DNA of 33,089 nt from Candidatus Cloacimonadota bacterium (GCA_021736135.1 JAIPGO010000043.1:1-33089), one strand, 5' to 3'; counted from the first letter of the stretch, positions 26,001-32,880 are shown. Notes: generated by a model not told the origin, from the letters alone. Translations and numbers: made by a program.

Positions 26001-26458
26001 TCATTAAAAGCATTCAAGCTGTAAATATGGGAGCTATATACAAATTCCACTTCCTTTGCCGGAGTACTTTTAGCCAGTGGTGGCTGGGCTGGAAATATGG
26101 GAAATGTAATATGATAGTCATCAAGATTGATCACACTTTCGGTACCGGCTATTGCGTTTACAGTTACAACCGCTTCCAGAGGTACGCTGATGATCCGGCG
26201 CAACCGCGGCAACCGCGGTGAACCAAAATTATTTGTAAATGTGAAACCTGAAACCTGCAGATCGGTAAATTCTCCTGCCGGGGTACTGATTTCAATATAA
26301 TTAATCCTTCCCAGGTTGACACTTAGCTCCACGCCGTTGTCACCGCTATTATTCAATACAATTCCCGTCTCATTAGAAGTTAAACCAATTACCCCCTGTT
26401 CTGCACATAACATCCCCGCTATCAGCAGAACCAGCAACACAATCAAACTCTTTCTCAT
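23027..26458 (-). CDS. Secreted gingipain-family (C25) cysteine peptidase with T9SS type A sorting domain
   Basis: The 1143-residue protein has a signal peptide (about 1-19), a C25 propeptide region, and a catalytic domain (about 240-600) with His448 in TAHGSQDSW and Cys481 (the second Cys of NCCLTNKF) as the probable dyad, aligning with the HGGE and NCLTGKF motifs of its downstream neighbour. Beta-sandwich modules follow. The end is a T9SS type A sorting domain, starting NYPNPFNPVTTLSYEL and ending KMMLMK, which directs export across the outer membrane. The frame is open from a TTG at 26461, but ATG 26458 has AAGGAG six bases upstream. It shares order and domain plan with the downstream peptidase gene, suggesting an old tandem duplication. 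Confidence 0.9.
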   Translation of the reverse strand: MRKSLIVLLVLLIAGMLCAEQGVIGLTSNETGIVLNNSGDNGVELSVNLGRINYIEISTPAGEFTDLQVSGFTFTNNFGSPRLPRLRRIISVPLEAVVTVNAIAGTESVINLDDYHITFPIFPAQPPLAKSTPAKEVEFVYSSHIYSLNAFNENELVSVEELGILRGMRIFVVNIEPVRYNPVSNELMVSNEIEISIHFTGGDMAATDNLRQRTWSPVFEKMYEEKILNYERFQTREDLTRYPIKYVIISDPMFEDQLQEFIDWKTTQGFDVISAYTDEIGSTTTQIAGFIEGLWEEATTDDPAPSFILFVGDTQQIPAYSGTEGSHVTDLHYVRLEGPDYMPEIYYGRFSAQNVAQLQPQIDKTLMYETYSMSDPSYLNEVVMIAGMDGNFGPIWANGQINYGTSMYFNEEHDLTSYTYLYPQSGSNAANIVQSVSDGVSYINYTAHGSQDSWANPSFTINNINSLQNSEEYCFAVGNCCLTNKFEVSTCFGEAWLRAEDKGAIGYIGGTNSTYWDEDYWWGVGAGNVVLNPTYEETGPGAYDGMWHENGEDFDMWYTVGFAYIMAGNLAVVEGGSGMVNYYWEIYSLMGDPSLSVYFSEAEVNVAEYPEELLLGLESMEIIAEPYSYVALTYAGEIKGVGLVDDSGILILEYNAFDEPCLATLTITHQNRIPIIAQVQVIPNDGPYLILDAFTVTSGDDDTINGGDTVSIDINVENLGTDDALETTLSLGLIDQYVTIEITEFDLGTIPAQSLVEFPGLINFEVAEDIPFGHPIRIDLDFTSTAGNWEEELNLVAYAPPGLWIDPVTIAAEIDSMQLYQTLFSISNWLPDPVSYSIRTESDAGTRDLTDSYVECSHHHFEPGGEYDWQITANNLSTDGEWISDVSITFPEGVIIENAGGMLGGSGGLMEPDITSGDGVTITWHGATPSGYGYLHEGQSAMATVSVSIDDAYTGYITCDYVMTGDGYGSAPHEVSGFFELSYPLSWISLNITEGELIYGETQFIEVTLNPAGLEAGEYECEIVITDSRLETRIPVLMVVTQPSAAEGEIEDVIMLKGNYPNPFNPVTTLSYELGSSADVKLEIFNMRGQRVKILVAETQSAGSHQAIWQGNDDRGNSVSSGIYLYRLTAGDNSETRKMMLMK

Positions 26459-26715
26459 CAAAATCTCCTTTATCTAATTCTCTTAAATATTCTTTGACAC
26501 TATATATTTACGCAATTTTTATACCAGCAGTAGATCTGGAAAGGAAATTCTTTACTGGAACCTGATTCGAATAATACATCAGGTCTATAAACCCATATCT
26601 GAGTTAACCTGATCCAGGGCATGCCAGCCCTGATATTTTTGGATTTACGACTCTTAAAACTTTTGAACATCTGTAATAATCTATTGCTTCAAGTTGCAAG
26701 TACTGATCTGTGGGA

Positions 26716-26807
26716 TCAGCCAAGCCATACGGGTGCCATACGGGTAGTACCTGGAGGGCAGTGTTATTGATATTTAATTATGTAATATATAGATAGATGC
26801 CATTTTA
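26716..26807 (-). repeat. Dispersed intergenic repeat, copy 2
   Basis: It is the reverse-complement counterpart of 569-659. In this copy the decamer CCATACGGGT occurs twice in direct tandem with a two-base offset region (around 26725-26747). There is no coding potential. Confidence 0.5.
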
Positions 26808-26931
26808 CAGGAGAACAGGGGGCAGTTGGAAAGTTGAATTAGTTATGAAAAATCAATAGTGATAAATGAGGTGGAACGTTAGTTTTAAGAATAGGACTCA
26901 GTCCAATTGAAAATTGAAAAATATGCAGTCT

Positions 26932-26959
26932 CCGATTACCGATCACCGATTACCGATCA
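26932..26959. repeat. Heptanucleotide repeat cluster (CCGATTA/CCGATCA)
   Basis: Four heptads alternate in register: CCGATTA, CCGATCA, CCGATTA, CCGATCA. On the other strand they read TGATCGG/TAATCGG. They lie 26 bases beyond the stop of the beta-helix gene. Confidence 0.7.
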
Positions 26960-26984
26960 CACTGAGCAAAGCGACGCTATATAA

Positions 26985-27931
26985 CTATTTGATAACCGTC
27001 AGTTTCTGCTGAACCTGATATTCATTACCTGCTTTCAATCTCACGATATAAAATCCGGTTGAGACCAGTTTACCTTCCTGATTTTTAAAATCCCAGCTTC
27101 CTGGTTTTTCCGCTGTAAATCCATGCGTAAGGGCTCCGCTGCTGTAAACCTTCTGTCCAAAAATGTTAAATACTTCCAGTTCCATATTACCACTGCTTCT
27201 TTCCTTTGCCAGCCAGACTATATTCAAACCAGGCTTTCTCATTTCACTGATAAAAGCCGGATTGGGATAAACCAGAAGTTCATTCCCTTCATTTCCGATC
27301 TCATTTACGTCACTGGCAACCTGACCAGGAGTCCATTCCACTGCTCCTATATCAATATTATCCCCATAAACTCGCGGGTATCCATAAACATCATATTCGG
27401 ATAATGTAATTCCAACCGGCAGATCAAGTGTCCCGGCATCACGACATGGTGAATCTTCATCAAGAAATCCTATACCAATCTCTTGCTCAAAAAGTTGCGG
27501 ATCATCCTCTATATTGCCTTCCAGCCAGTTGAGATTATTATTCGGACTTGTCCATATTCCGCTTTCTCCACCGTAGACCAGGTTATGACTCATGTTTATA
27601 TCAATGGCAGGAAATCCCATACCTGTATTGTCCCTAACGTATAGCTGGCAGTTATTATCAGTATTATAAATGATATTATTGTAAAAATTGGAGGTTGTAC
27701 ATGTACTCAGGATTGGTGTGCTGCCACAGACACTGTTATAAAAAGTACAGTTTATTACATCAAGGCTTCCATAAGTACCATCGAAATTATATAAACTTGC
27801 ATTTCCGGAATGATTGTAGAAAATGCAACCCGTTATTTTAATACTCCAGCCATCGCGATTATCTAAAGCTGATACAATGTAACTCATATTATTCTCTGCT
27901 TCAAAATAATGCGAATTAGTAAATATACAAT
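26985..27931 (-). repeat. 947-bp direct repeat, copy A (3' end of beta-helix gene)
   Basis: Matches 29944-30890 with a constant 2,959-base offset and no length change. Identity is very high in the middle and lower toward the gene's 3' end. Confidence 0.95.
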
Positions 27932-29330
27932 TGGTTAACCGGAAATACTCATCACCAAAGCAATAAATGTCCGCTTCATGTCCCAGATCGGAATAGATGA
28001 TATTATTATCGAAAACACAATCCGTAAGCTCAATATTGCAGTTAGCCCAGATACACGCTGCCCGGTTGTATGAGATATTATTACAAAAAATCACGTTCTC
28101 CAGATGAAAATAACAGTAATTAGATGTTTCCAGCGGACTTCTGTCATCTTCTCGTGTTTCATAATTTTCGATTATTATATTTCTTAGGGTCACATTCGTA
28201 TAAGTACCCGAATTTATTACTCCATCTCTTTTAATCTCAGATTCATTATAAAGCTTCAAATTTTCAATCTCACAGACGCCGTCTCCGGAGATTGCCAGCA
28301 CACCGCCATATTCCCCGTCATTCAGAATAACTGTTTCAATGTTTTCGCCTGCCAGATTGACATAAGGTTTAGTTCCAATTGGGAATATTTGCTCATTCTC
28401 ACTGACCGAATATGTCCCCTCTGCCAAATGTACTGTTTTAGGGTTCAGACTGTCTGATTCTATCCGTCGCATGGCAACTGCAATAGTTCTTAATGGTTCT
28501 GCTGCAGAAAGTCCAGAATTAGTATCATCTCCATCTGGAGCCACAAATAAATCTTCATTTATTTCCTCCTGCCAGGCTTGATTAATATCATAATAAAAAT
28601 AATAGGTATTACTGGAGCGGTTATATTGACAATAATAGCTATCAGGTTCCTGCACTGTGAAAGTATCTACTACTACATAAATGTCTCCTGAATTATAAGC
28701 TCTTATATCATTACCTCTCCCGGCATAATTGTTATAAATACTACAACGGCTATTGGGATCAAAAATAACTTGATTACTTGAGTGTATATTGATACCACCT
28801 CCAATTATACCATAATTGTCATAAATACTCAATCCCGATAAAATAATAGCTGTTTCATATATGATCATACCTCCAGAATTTCCAATGTTTTCAAAAATAT
28901 TACAGTTTATTATATTTATATCCTCATTATAAAGTAGATAAAGACCTCCACTACATTCTATTGTGAAATATAAATAATAGAATTCAAAACCATTAGTAAT
29001 ACTGAATCCCTGAATTGTAATATCTGAATTAGTTACTAAAGTCACACAGGTTCCTGTCCTGTTTCCGTCAATTATTGTACTGTCAATATAAGCTGCATCT
29101 CCGGTTATCGCTTCCAGGCTGATCAAAGTTATATCATTTTTATCTTCAATCCACACATTCTCAAAATACCTTCCTGGATAAACTAGTATCGTATCGCCTA
29201 CCACTGCTACATCTATCCCTTCCTGAATTGTCAGATAATTCCCCTCACCCTCTATATCAACAATAATTGTAATTCCCTGCACTATATAAAACAGAAACAG
29301 ACTAAATAATAAAATCAAATACTTATTCAT
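26985..29330 (-). CDS. Secreted right-handed beta-helix (DUF1565-like) surface protein with sorting-type C-terminus
   Basis: The 781-residue protein has a signal peptide (about 1-19), then parallel beta-helix repeats. The motif GNYLTIQEGIDVAVVGDTILVYPGRY (residues 30-55) is typical of pectate-lyase-like surface proteins, and a second helix entry FVAPDGDDTNSGLSAAEPLRTI lies near 265-290. Many Asn/Asp-rich turns (IxNCxFxNN pattern) fill the middle. The final about 95 residues form a sorting-type domain starting LLVYPNPAF and ending GFYIVRLKAGNEYQVQQKLT, as in T9SS cargo. The start is supported by GGGCGAG about three bases upstream. Its last 315 codons are duplicated at 29944-30890. No catalytic function can be assigned. 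Confidence 0.8.
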   Translation of the reverse strand: MNKYLILLFSLFLFYIVQGITIIVDIEGEGNYLTIQEGIDVAVVGDTILVYPGRYFENVWIEDKNDITLISLEAITGDAAYIDSTIIDGNRTGTCVTLVTNSDITIQGFSITNGFEFYYLYFTIECSGGLYLLYNEDINIINCNIFENIGNSGGMIIYETAIILSGLSIYDNYGIIGGGINIHSSNQVIFDPNSRCSIYNNYAGRGNDIRAYNSGDIYVVVDTFTVQEPDSYYCQYNRSSNTYYFYYDINQAWQEEINEDLFVAPDGDDTNSGLSAAEPLRTIAVAMRRIESDSLNPKTVHLAEGTYSVSENEQIFPIGTKPYVNLAGENIETVILNDGEYGGVLAISGDGVCEIENLKLYNESEIKRDGVINSGTYTNVTLRNIIIENYETREDDRSPLETSNYCYFHLENVIFCNNISYNRAACIWANCNIELTDCVFDNNIIYSDLGHEADIYCFGDEYFRLTNCIFTNSHYFEAENNMSYIVSALDNRDGWSIKITGCIFYNHSGNASLYNFDGTYGSLDVINCTFYNSVCGSTPILSTCTTSNFYNNIIYNTDNNCQLYVRDNTGMGFPAIDINMSHNLVYGGESGIWTSPNNNLNWLEGNIEDDPQLFEQEIGIGFLDEDSPCRDAGTLDLPVGITLSEYDVYGYPRVYGDNIDIGAVEWTPGQVASDVNEIGNEGNELLVYPNPAFISEMRKPGLNIVWLAKERSSGNMELEVFNIFGQKVYSSGALTHGFTAEKPGSWDFKNQEGKLVSTGFYIVRLKAGNEYQVQQKLTVIK

Positions 29331-29347
29331 TTCTCGCCCTTATTGAT

Positions 29348-29384
29348 GCCTGACGCCCAAAAGGACGTCAGGCTCTTTTATTTT
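29348..29384 (+). terminator. Terminator-like hairpin reading in plus direction
   Basis: GCCTGACG (29348-29355) pairs perfectly with CGTCAGGC (29366-29373), followed on the plus strand by TCTTTTATTTT. It lies in the leader of a minus-strand gene, and no plus-strand gene precedes it. In the minus-strand mRNA it would be a 5' UTR hairpin ending 17 bases before the ATG, close to the ribosome site. Confidence 0.5.
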
Positions 29385-29419
29385 CCAATCACCAATCACT
29401 GTTAACTGTTAACTGTTAA
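29385..29419. repeat. Heptanucleotide repeat cluster (CCAATCA/CTGTTAA)
   Basis: Five heptads in register: CCAATCA twice and CTGTTAA three times, with a variant CTGATTC following. The cluster begins one base after the T-run of the hairpin at 29348. Confidence 0.75.
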
Positions 29420-29425
29420 CTGATT

Positions 29426-29767
29426 CTATTTCATCAGCACAGCTTTCATTATTTCCTCAGTTCCACCAATTCTGATCTTGCAGAAATACACTCCGCTGCT
29501 GACCGGTCTGCCACTATTATCATTCCCCTTCCAGGTCAATTTCTGTTCTCCCTGTTCCAGTGTACCACAGTACAGGTTCTTTACCAACTGACCTTTGATA
29601 TTATAAATAGAAATCTCACCCCGACTCATTTCATAAATATCAAGAGAAATTGTCAACTCAGGATTAAAGGGATTAGGATACATTTTAGCCTGATATATTG
29701 GTAAAACATCACTAAGTGACTGGCACCAGAGCGTACGCAGTGAGCTTGGTGCAAAGTCACGACCCAA
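29426..29767 (-). pseudogene. Orphan T9SS sorting-domain fragment
   Basis: The frame gives 113 residues. From about residue 24 it is a complete type A sorting domain: PIYQAKMYPNPFNPELTISL, an INGQ-like YNIKGQLVKNL stretch, SSGVYFCKIR, and a VLMK end. The first about 20 residues have no signal peptide and are translated from a 47-bp palindromic sequence (29714-29760; GTGACT...AGTCAC ends with CACC/GGTG inside). This looks like the 3' end of a lost surface-protein gene whose upstream part was removed or replaced by repeat DNA. No ribosome site was found for the first ATG. Confidence 0.7.
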
Positions 29768-29768
29768 T

Positions 29769-29826
29769 GTAGATTAATCTTTCCAGATTAAGACTATTAA
29801 ATATCAAACTGGAAAGTTTGATCTAC
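29769..29826. repeat. BIME-like double hairpin, copy 2 (GTAG...CTAC)
   Basis: GTAG (29769-29772), hairpin ATTAATCT-TTCC-AGATTAAG (29773-29792, outermost pair mismatched), a 10-base spacer (29793-29802), hairpin ATCAAACT-GGAA-AGTTTGAT (29803-29822), CTAC (29823-29826). The second hairpin and terminal CTAC are identical to copy 1 at 216-272, and the spacer has the same length but a different sequence. Confidence 0.6.
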
Positions 29827-29902
29827 TTTTAAATACACTCCTCGTAAAAACACGACCATTACTCCCCAATCTCCCTACCCAACCTCTCGCCTGGCGGCTC
29901 GA

Positions 29903-29924
29903 TGCATTAGCGGGAGCTAATGCA
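29903..29924. repeat. Perfect 9-bp palindromic hairpin
   Basis: TGCATTAGC (29903-29911), loop GGGA, GCTAATGCA (29916-29924). It lies 20 bases beyond the stop of the truncated beta-helix copy on its downstream side. No T-run follows on either strand, so it is not a standard terminator. Confidence 0.6.
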
Positions 29925-29943
29925 CTCCAAAAACCACCCATCA

Positions 29944-30890
29944 CTATTTAATCACCGTCAATTTCTGCTGCACCTGATATTCATTACCTGCTTTCAACCT
30001 TACGATATAGAATCCCGATGAGACCAGCTTCCCATCCTGATTCCTGAAATCCCAGACTCCGGGTTTTTCCAGTGTGAATCCGTTTTCGATTACACCGCTG
30101 CTGTAAACCTTTTGACCAAAAATGTTGAATACTTCCAGTTCCATATTGCCACTGCTTCTTTCCTTTGCCAGCCAGACTATATTCAAACCAGGCTTTCTCA
30201 TTTCACTGATAAAAGCCGGATTAGGATAAACCAGAAGTTCATTCCCTTCATTTCCGATCTCATTTACGTCACTGGCAACCTGACCCGGTGTCCATTCCAC
30301 TGCTCCTATATCAATATTATCCCCATAAACTCGTGAGTATCCATAAACATCATATTCGGATAATGTAATTCCAACCGGCAGATCAAGTGTCCCGGCATCA
30401 CGACATGGTGAATCTTCATCAAGAAATCCGATACCAATTTCCTGCTCAAAAAGCAGCGGATCATAATCTATATTGCCTTCCAGCCAGTTGAGATTATTAT
30501 TCGGACTTGTCCATATTCCGCTTTCTCCACCGTAGACCAGGTTATGACTCATGTTTATATCAATGGCAGGAAATCCCATACCTGTATTATCCCTAACGTA
30601 TAGCTGACAGTTATTGTCAGTATTATAAATGATATTGTTGTAAAAATTAGTGGTTGTACATGTAATCAGGATTGGTGTGTTGCCACAGATACTGTTATAA
30701 AAAGTACAGTTAATTACATCAAGACTTCCATAAGTACCATCGAAATTATATAAACTTGCACTTCCGGAATGATTGTAGAAAATGCCACCCGTTATCTTAA
30801 TGCTCCAGCCATCGCGATTATCTAAAGCTGATACAATGTAACTCATATAATTCTCTGCTTCAAAATAATGCGAATTAGTAAATATACAAT
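29944..30890 (-). repeat. 947-bp direct repeat, copy B (truncated)
   Basis: Collinear with 26985-27931 without insertions or deletions. The right boundary is sharp, after ATACAAT, where copy A continues with TGGTTAACC and copy B with GGTCTGCGAG. Confidence 0.95.
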
Positions 30891-30918
30891 GGTCTGCGAG
30901 GGGAATGAATAGTACCAT
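29944..30918 (-). pseudogene. 5'-truncated second copy of the beta-helix surface protein gene
   Basis: The 324-residue frame matches the C-terminal part of the 781-residue neighbour at about 94 percent by my count (some 20 differences), including the complete sorting-type tail. Homology stops abruptly at 30890; the first about 10 residues (MVLFIPLADH) come from unrelated junction DNA. There is no signal peptide, ribosome site or obvious promoter, so it is probably not expressed as a secreted protein. The middle of the shared region (from DINMSHNLVYGG to QKVYSSG) is almost unchanged, while the last 45 residues differ more, which suggests recent duplication or gene conversion. Confidence 0.85.
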
Positions 30919-31070
30919 TTCTTCGTGATTTGGACAACAACAGTGATCCTGATTGCGAGTACGCGGATGTGCATTTGTTCATTAGTAATGGGATTTTGAG
31001 TTGAAAAGCCGTCATTCAAACGTCTGACTTAACTTCTTTATTCAATACAGTTGATTAAGTAAAACGCATG

Positions 31071-31093
31071 ATCAATCAGGATGATTGATCTAC
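31071..31093. repeat. Single REP-like hairpin with CTAC end
   Basis: ATCAATCA (31071-31078), loop GGA, TGATTGAT (31082-31089), then CTAC (31090-31093). This matches the right half of the BIME-like elements at 249-272 and 29803-29826 in layout. Eleven bases to the left an imperfect hairpin (31036-31059) ends in TGATTAAG, similar to the left halves, but its GTAG is missing, so this may be a decayed pair. Confidence 0.5.
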
Positions 31094-31214
31094 ATAACCT
31101 CACTGAGGAGCCGTCTGTGCTACAAGAGGATTCAAGATCACGGTAACGGTTGCCTTTCCTGACCATAGCCAGATTTTTTATCTTATGAATTTTCGATGGT
31201 TTGCAGGAAAATAT

Positions 31215-31243
31215 TTGACTTAAACACGGTCAGTGACTAATTT
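31215..31243 (+). promoter_or_regulatory. Weak promoter candidate for the lipoprotein gene
   Basis: TTGACT (31215-31220) with 17-base spacing to TAATTT (31238-31243), which matches three of six -10 positions. It lies 34 bases before the lipoprotein start. The -35 is good and the -10 is poor. Confidence 0.3.
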
Positions 31244-31276
31244 ATCAATGAACATATTGAAAACGGTTGGAGGTTT

Positions 31277-32620
31277 ATGATGAAGAGATGCGTTTTATTA
31301 ATTCTGGTATTTTTATTTATTTCATCCTGCGCCATCTGGCATAAGGATAAAATGATCGAGTCGGAAGATAATGGTATAGTTATTGTGAACTTCGCAGAAA
31401 ATTCCAATCTTGAACAGGCTGGTGCTAAAGTGCAGGACGTACTCTGGAAATATGATGGAGAGGTGGTTTATTCCGTAACCCAGCTTGATAAACTGAAGAA
31501 AAATGTGAAAACGGACATGGTAACAGTGGAACTCAAACGGGGAGATAAAATAATAGTTGTGGAAATTCCTGCCGGCAAGCTGGGAGTATATCTGCTACCC
31601 ATACCGCGAGAGCACGATTTTGAAGGAGATGCAACAATGATTGAAGGCGTTGGCAAATTAGGCTGGGGAATGGACATGGACGTAAGTTTCTTTGGCTGCC
31701 TCACCAGAATTGAAGAATTGAAGGGTGATAATCTGAGTTATAGTGACCTGCTGGTTCTTTCGGGTTACGGGATGCGCACCTGTTTCTTCGACGGCTGGTG
31801 CCCCAGTTCACCTGATGCCACCTGTGGTTATGATACTGGTAGCAGAATCCTTAAGAAACTCGGTTATGACTTTGATTATTACTTTCTGGAAGGTCTGGTG
31901 AATCAGGAAGAATATGAGAATCTTGATTATTCAGAGATAGATAATATCCGCAAAATGGTTATGGAATCAATTGATGCCGGCTGGCCGGTGATGGCAGTTG
32001 ATCTGATCCAGGTTCCCGAATGGGGAATAATAACCGGATATCAGAAAGGTGGAAAAGAACTGCTTTGCCGCACCTATTTTGACCAGACCGAAGGCTATGA
32101 AATTGCCCGGAAAGTACCCTGGGTTCTTATCCGCATTAAGGGCAAAAAGGAAATTGAAATTGAGAAACTCTATCATGATCTACTAACGGATGCCTTACCA
32201 TTTTTTGAAATAGAGAAATTTGAAAATTATTCAAATGGATTGCAGGCATTGCAAATGTGGATTTTAGATTTGCGCGATGAAGAAGCGCTTTCCTTAAAAT
32301 CTCCCGACGATTTTCATGAAACCGGATTTACTAATTCCTGGATTTATTACTGCCTGACGGATTCCCGAACTAAAATGGGTGATTACCTTGAGGAAAATCG
32401 GGAAAAATTCGGCATTTCTTCTGAAGCGATGTCCACCCTGATCAAGCTTTATAAGAACGAAGGAGAGCTGCTGCAAAAGGGGATGCAGAATGTTACCGGA
32501 ATGGAAGTGCAAAATACTCCCGAAACCTGGACACCGGAAATGCGGCATAATCAGGCTGCTACTCTGGAAGAGATCAAAAACCTGGAGATAAAGATTCTGG
32601 AAATACTTAAGACAATATAG
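31277..32620 (+). CDS. Lipoprotein with PDZ-like region and possible papain/C39-like domain
   Basis: This 447-residue protein has a lipoprotein signal with lipobox ISSC and lipidated Cys18. Residues about 32-105 look like a PDZ domain (GIVIVNFAENSNLEQAGAKV...VLWKYDGEVV, ending VEIPAGKLGV). Residues about 125-285 carry LSGYGMRTCFFDGWCPSSPD and AGWPVMAVDLIQVPEWGIITGY, a pattern reminiscent of BtrH/C39-like papain-fold proteins (G.PV......W.(I/V)(I/V).GY), with Cys169, Cys175 and Cys183, but a catalytic His is not obvious at the expected GY strand. The C-terminal part is helical. GGAGG lies three bases before ATG 31277 and six before ATG 31280; the second may be the real start. The function is unknown. 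Confidence 0.7.
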   Translation: MMKRCVLLILVFLFISSCAIWHKDKMIESEDNGIVIVNFAENSNLEQAGAKVQDVLWKYDGEVVYSVTQLDKLKKNVKTDMVTVELKRGDKIIVVEIPAGKLGVYLLPIPREHDFEGDATMIEGVGKLGWGMDMDVSFFGCLTRIEELKGDNLSYSDLLVLSGYGMRTCFFDGWCPSSPDATCGYDTGSRILKKLGYDFDYYFLEGLVNQEEYENLDYSEIDNIRKMVMESIDAGWPVMAVDLIQVPEWGIITGYQKGGKELLCRTYFDQTEGYEIARKVPWVLIRIKGKKEIEIEKLYHDLLTDALPFFEIEKFENYSNGLQALQMWILDLRDEEALSLKSPDDFHETGFTNSWIYYCLTDSRTKMGDYLEENREKFGISSEAMSTLIKLYKNEGELLQKGMQNVTGMEVQNTPETWTPEMRHNQAATLEEIKNLEIKILEILKTI

Positions 32621-32662
32621 CTTTTAACAGTGTGATTTTCACGGTGGAATGATTTCCCGCTA

Positions 32663-32773
32663 AGAACAAGAGTTTTGAACGGTACTCCGGGCAAGACTTT
32701 TGGGCGACTAATATTATCTAAATCAGCACTTGATATAATTTTATCAGACAAAGTCGTTCAAAAGTCTTGTTCT
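32663..32773. repeat. 111-bp inverted-repeat (MITE-like) element
   Basis: The ends AGAACAAGAGTTTTGAACG (32663-32681) and 32755-32773 are reverse complements with one mismatch in 19. The interior adds GACTTT (32695-32700) against AAAGTC (32750-32755). No coding capacity is present, and no clear target-site duplication flanks it. Confidence 0.75.
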
Positions 32774-32880
32774 GATTACAATCCAAAACCGGCATCCACC
32801 CGTTTTATTATACATGATTTGGAGTAACTTCTTATTTTATAAAGTAATATTTAGGATTTATCTCTTATAATTCCCGGTAC

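Larger units (their letters stand above)
26459..26984. other. Intergenic region with dispersed repeat and heptads
   Basis: No gene is seen in 526 bases. The right half (minus-strand downstream of the beta-helix gene) holds four CCGATTA/CCGATCA heptads (26932-26959) and two AATTGAA heptads (26905-26918). The middle holds the second copy of the dispersed repeat (26716-26807). A hairpin CAGGGC-ATGCCA-GCCCTG (26615-26632) is followed on the plus strand by ATATTTTT, terminator-like but with no plus-strand gene before it. The AT-rich left end is the likely promoter region of the C25 gene, though I see no clear boxes. Confidence 0.65.
30919..31276. other. Intergenic region between truncated copy and lipoprotein gene
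   Basis: No convincing gene. On the plus strand a 31-codon open stretch (30909-31001, ending TGA 31002-31004) reads with protein-like composition (LRDLDNNSDPDCEYADVHLF) but has no start codon or ribosome site and may be the tail of a lost gene. A CTAC-bounded hairpin lies at 31071-31093, and promoter-like boxes lie at 31215-31243. Confidence 0.55.

Noticed and set aside
26459-26461. TTG start for the T9SS-type C25 peptidase
   Set aside because: ATG at 26458 is immediately downstream with AAGGAG at the right spacing.
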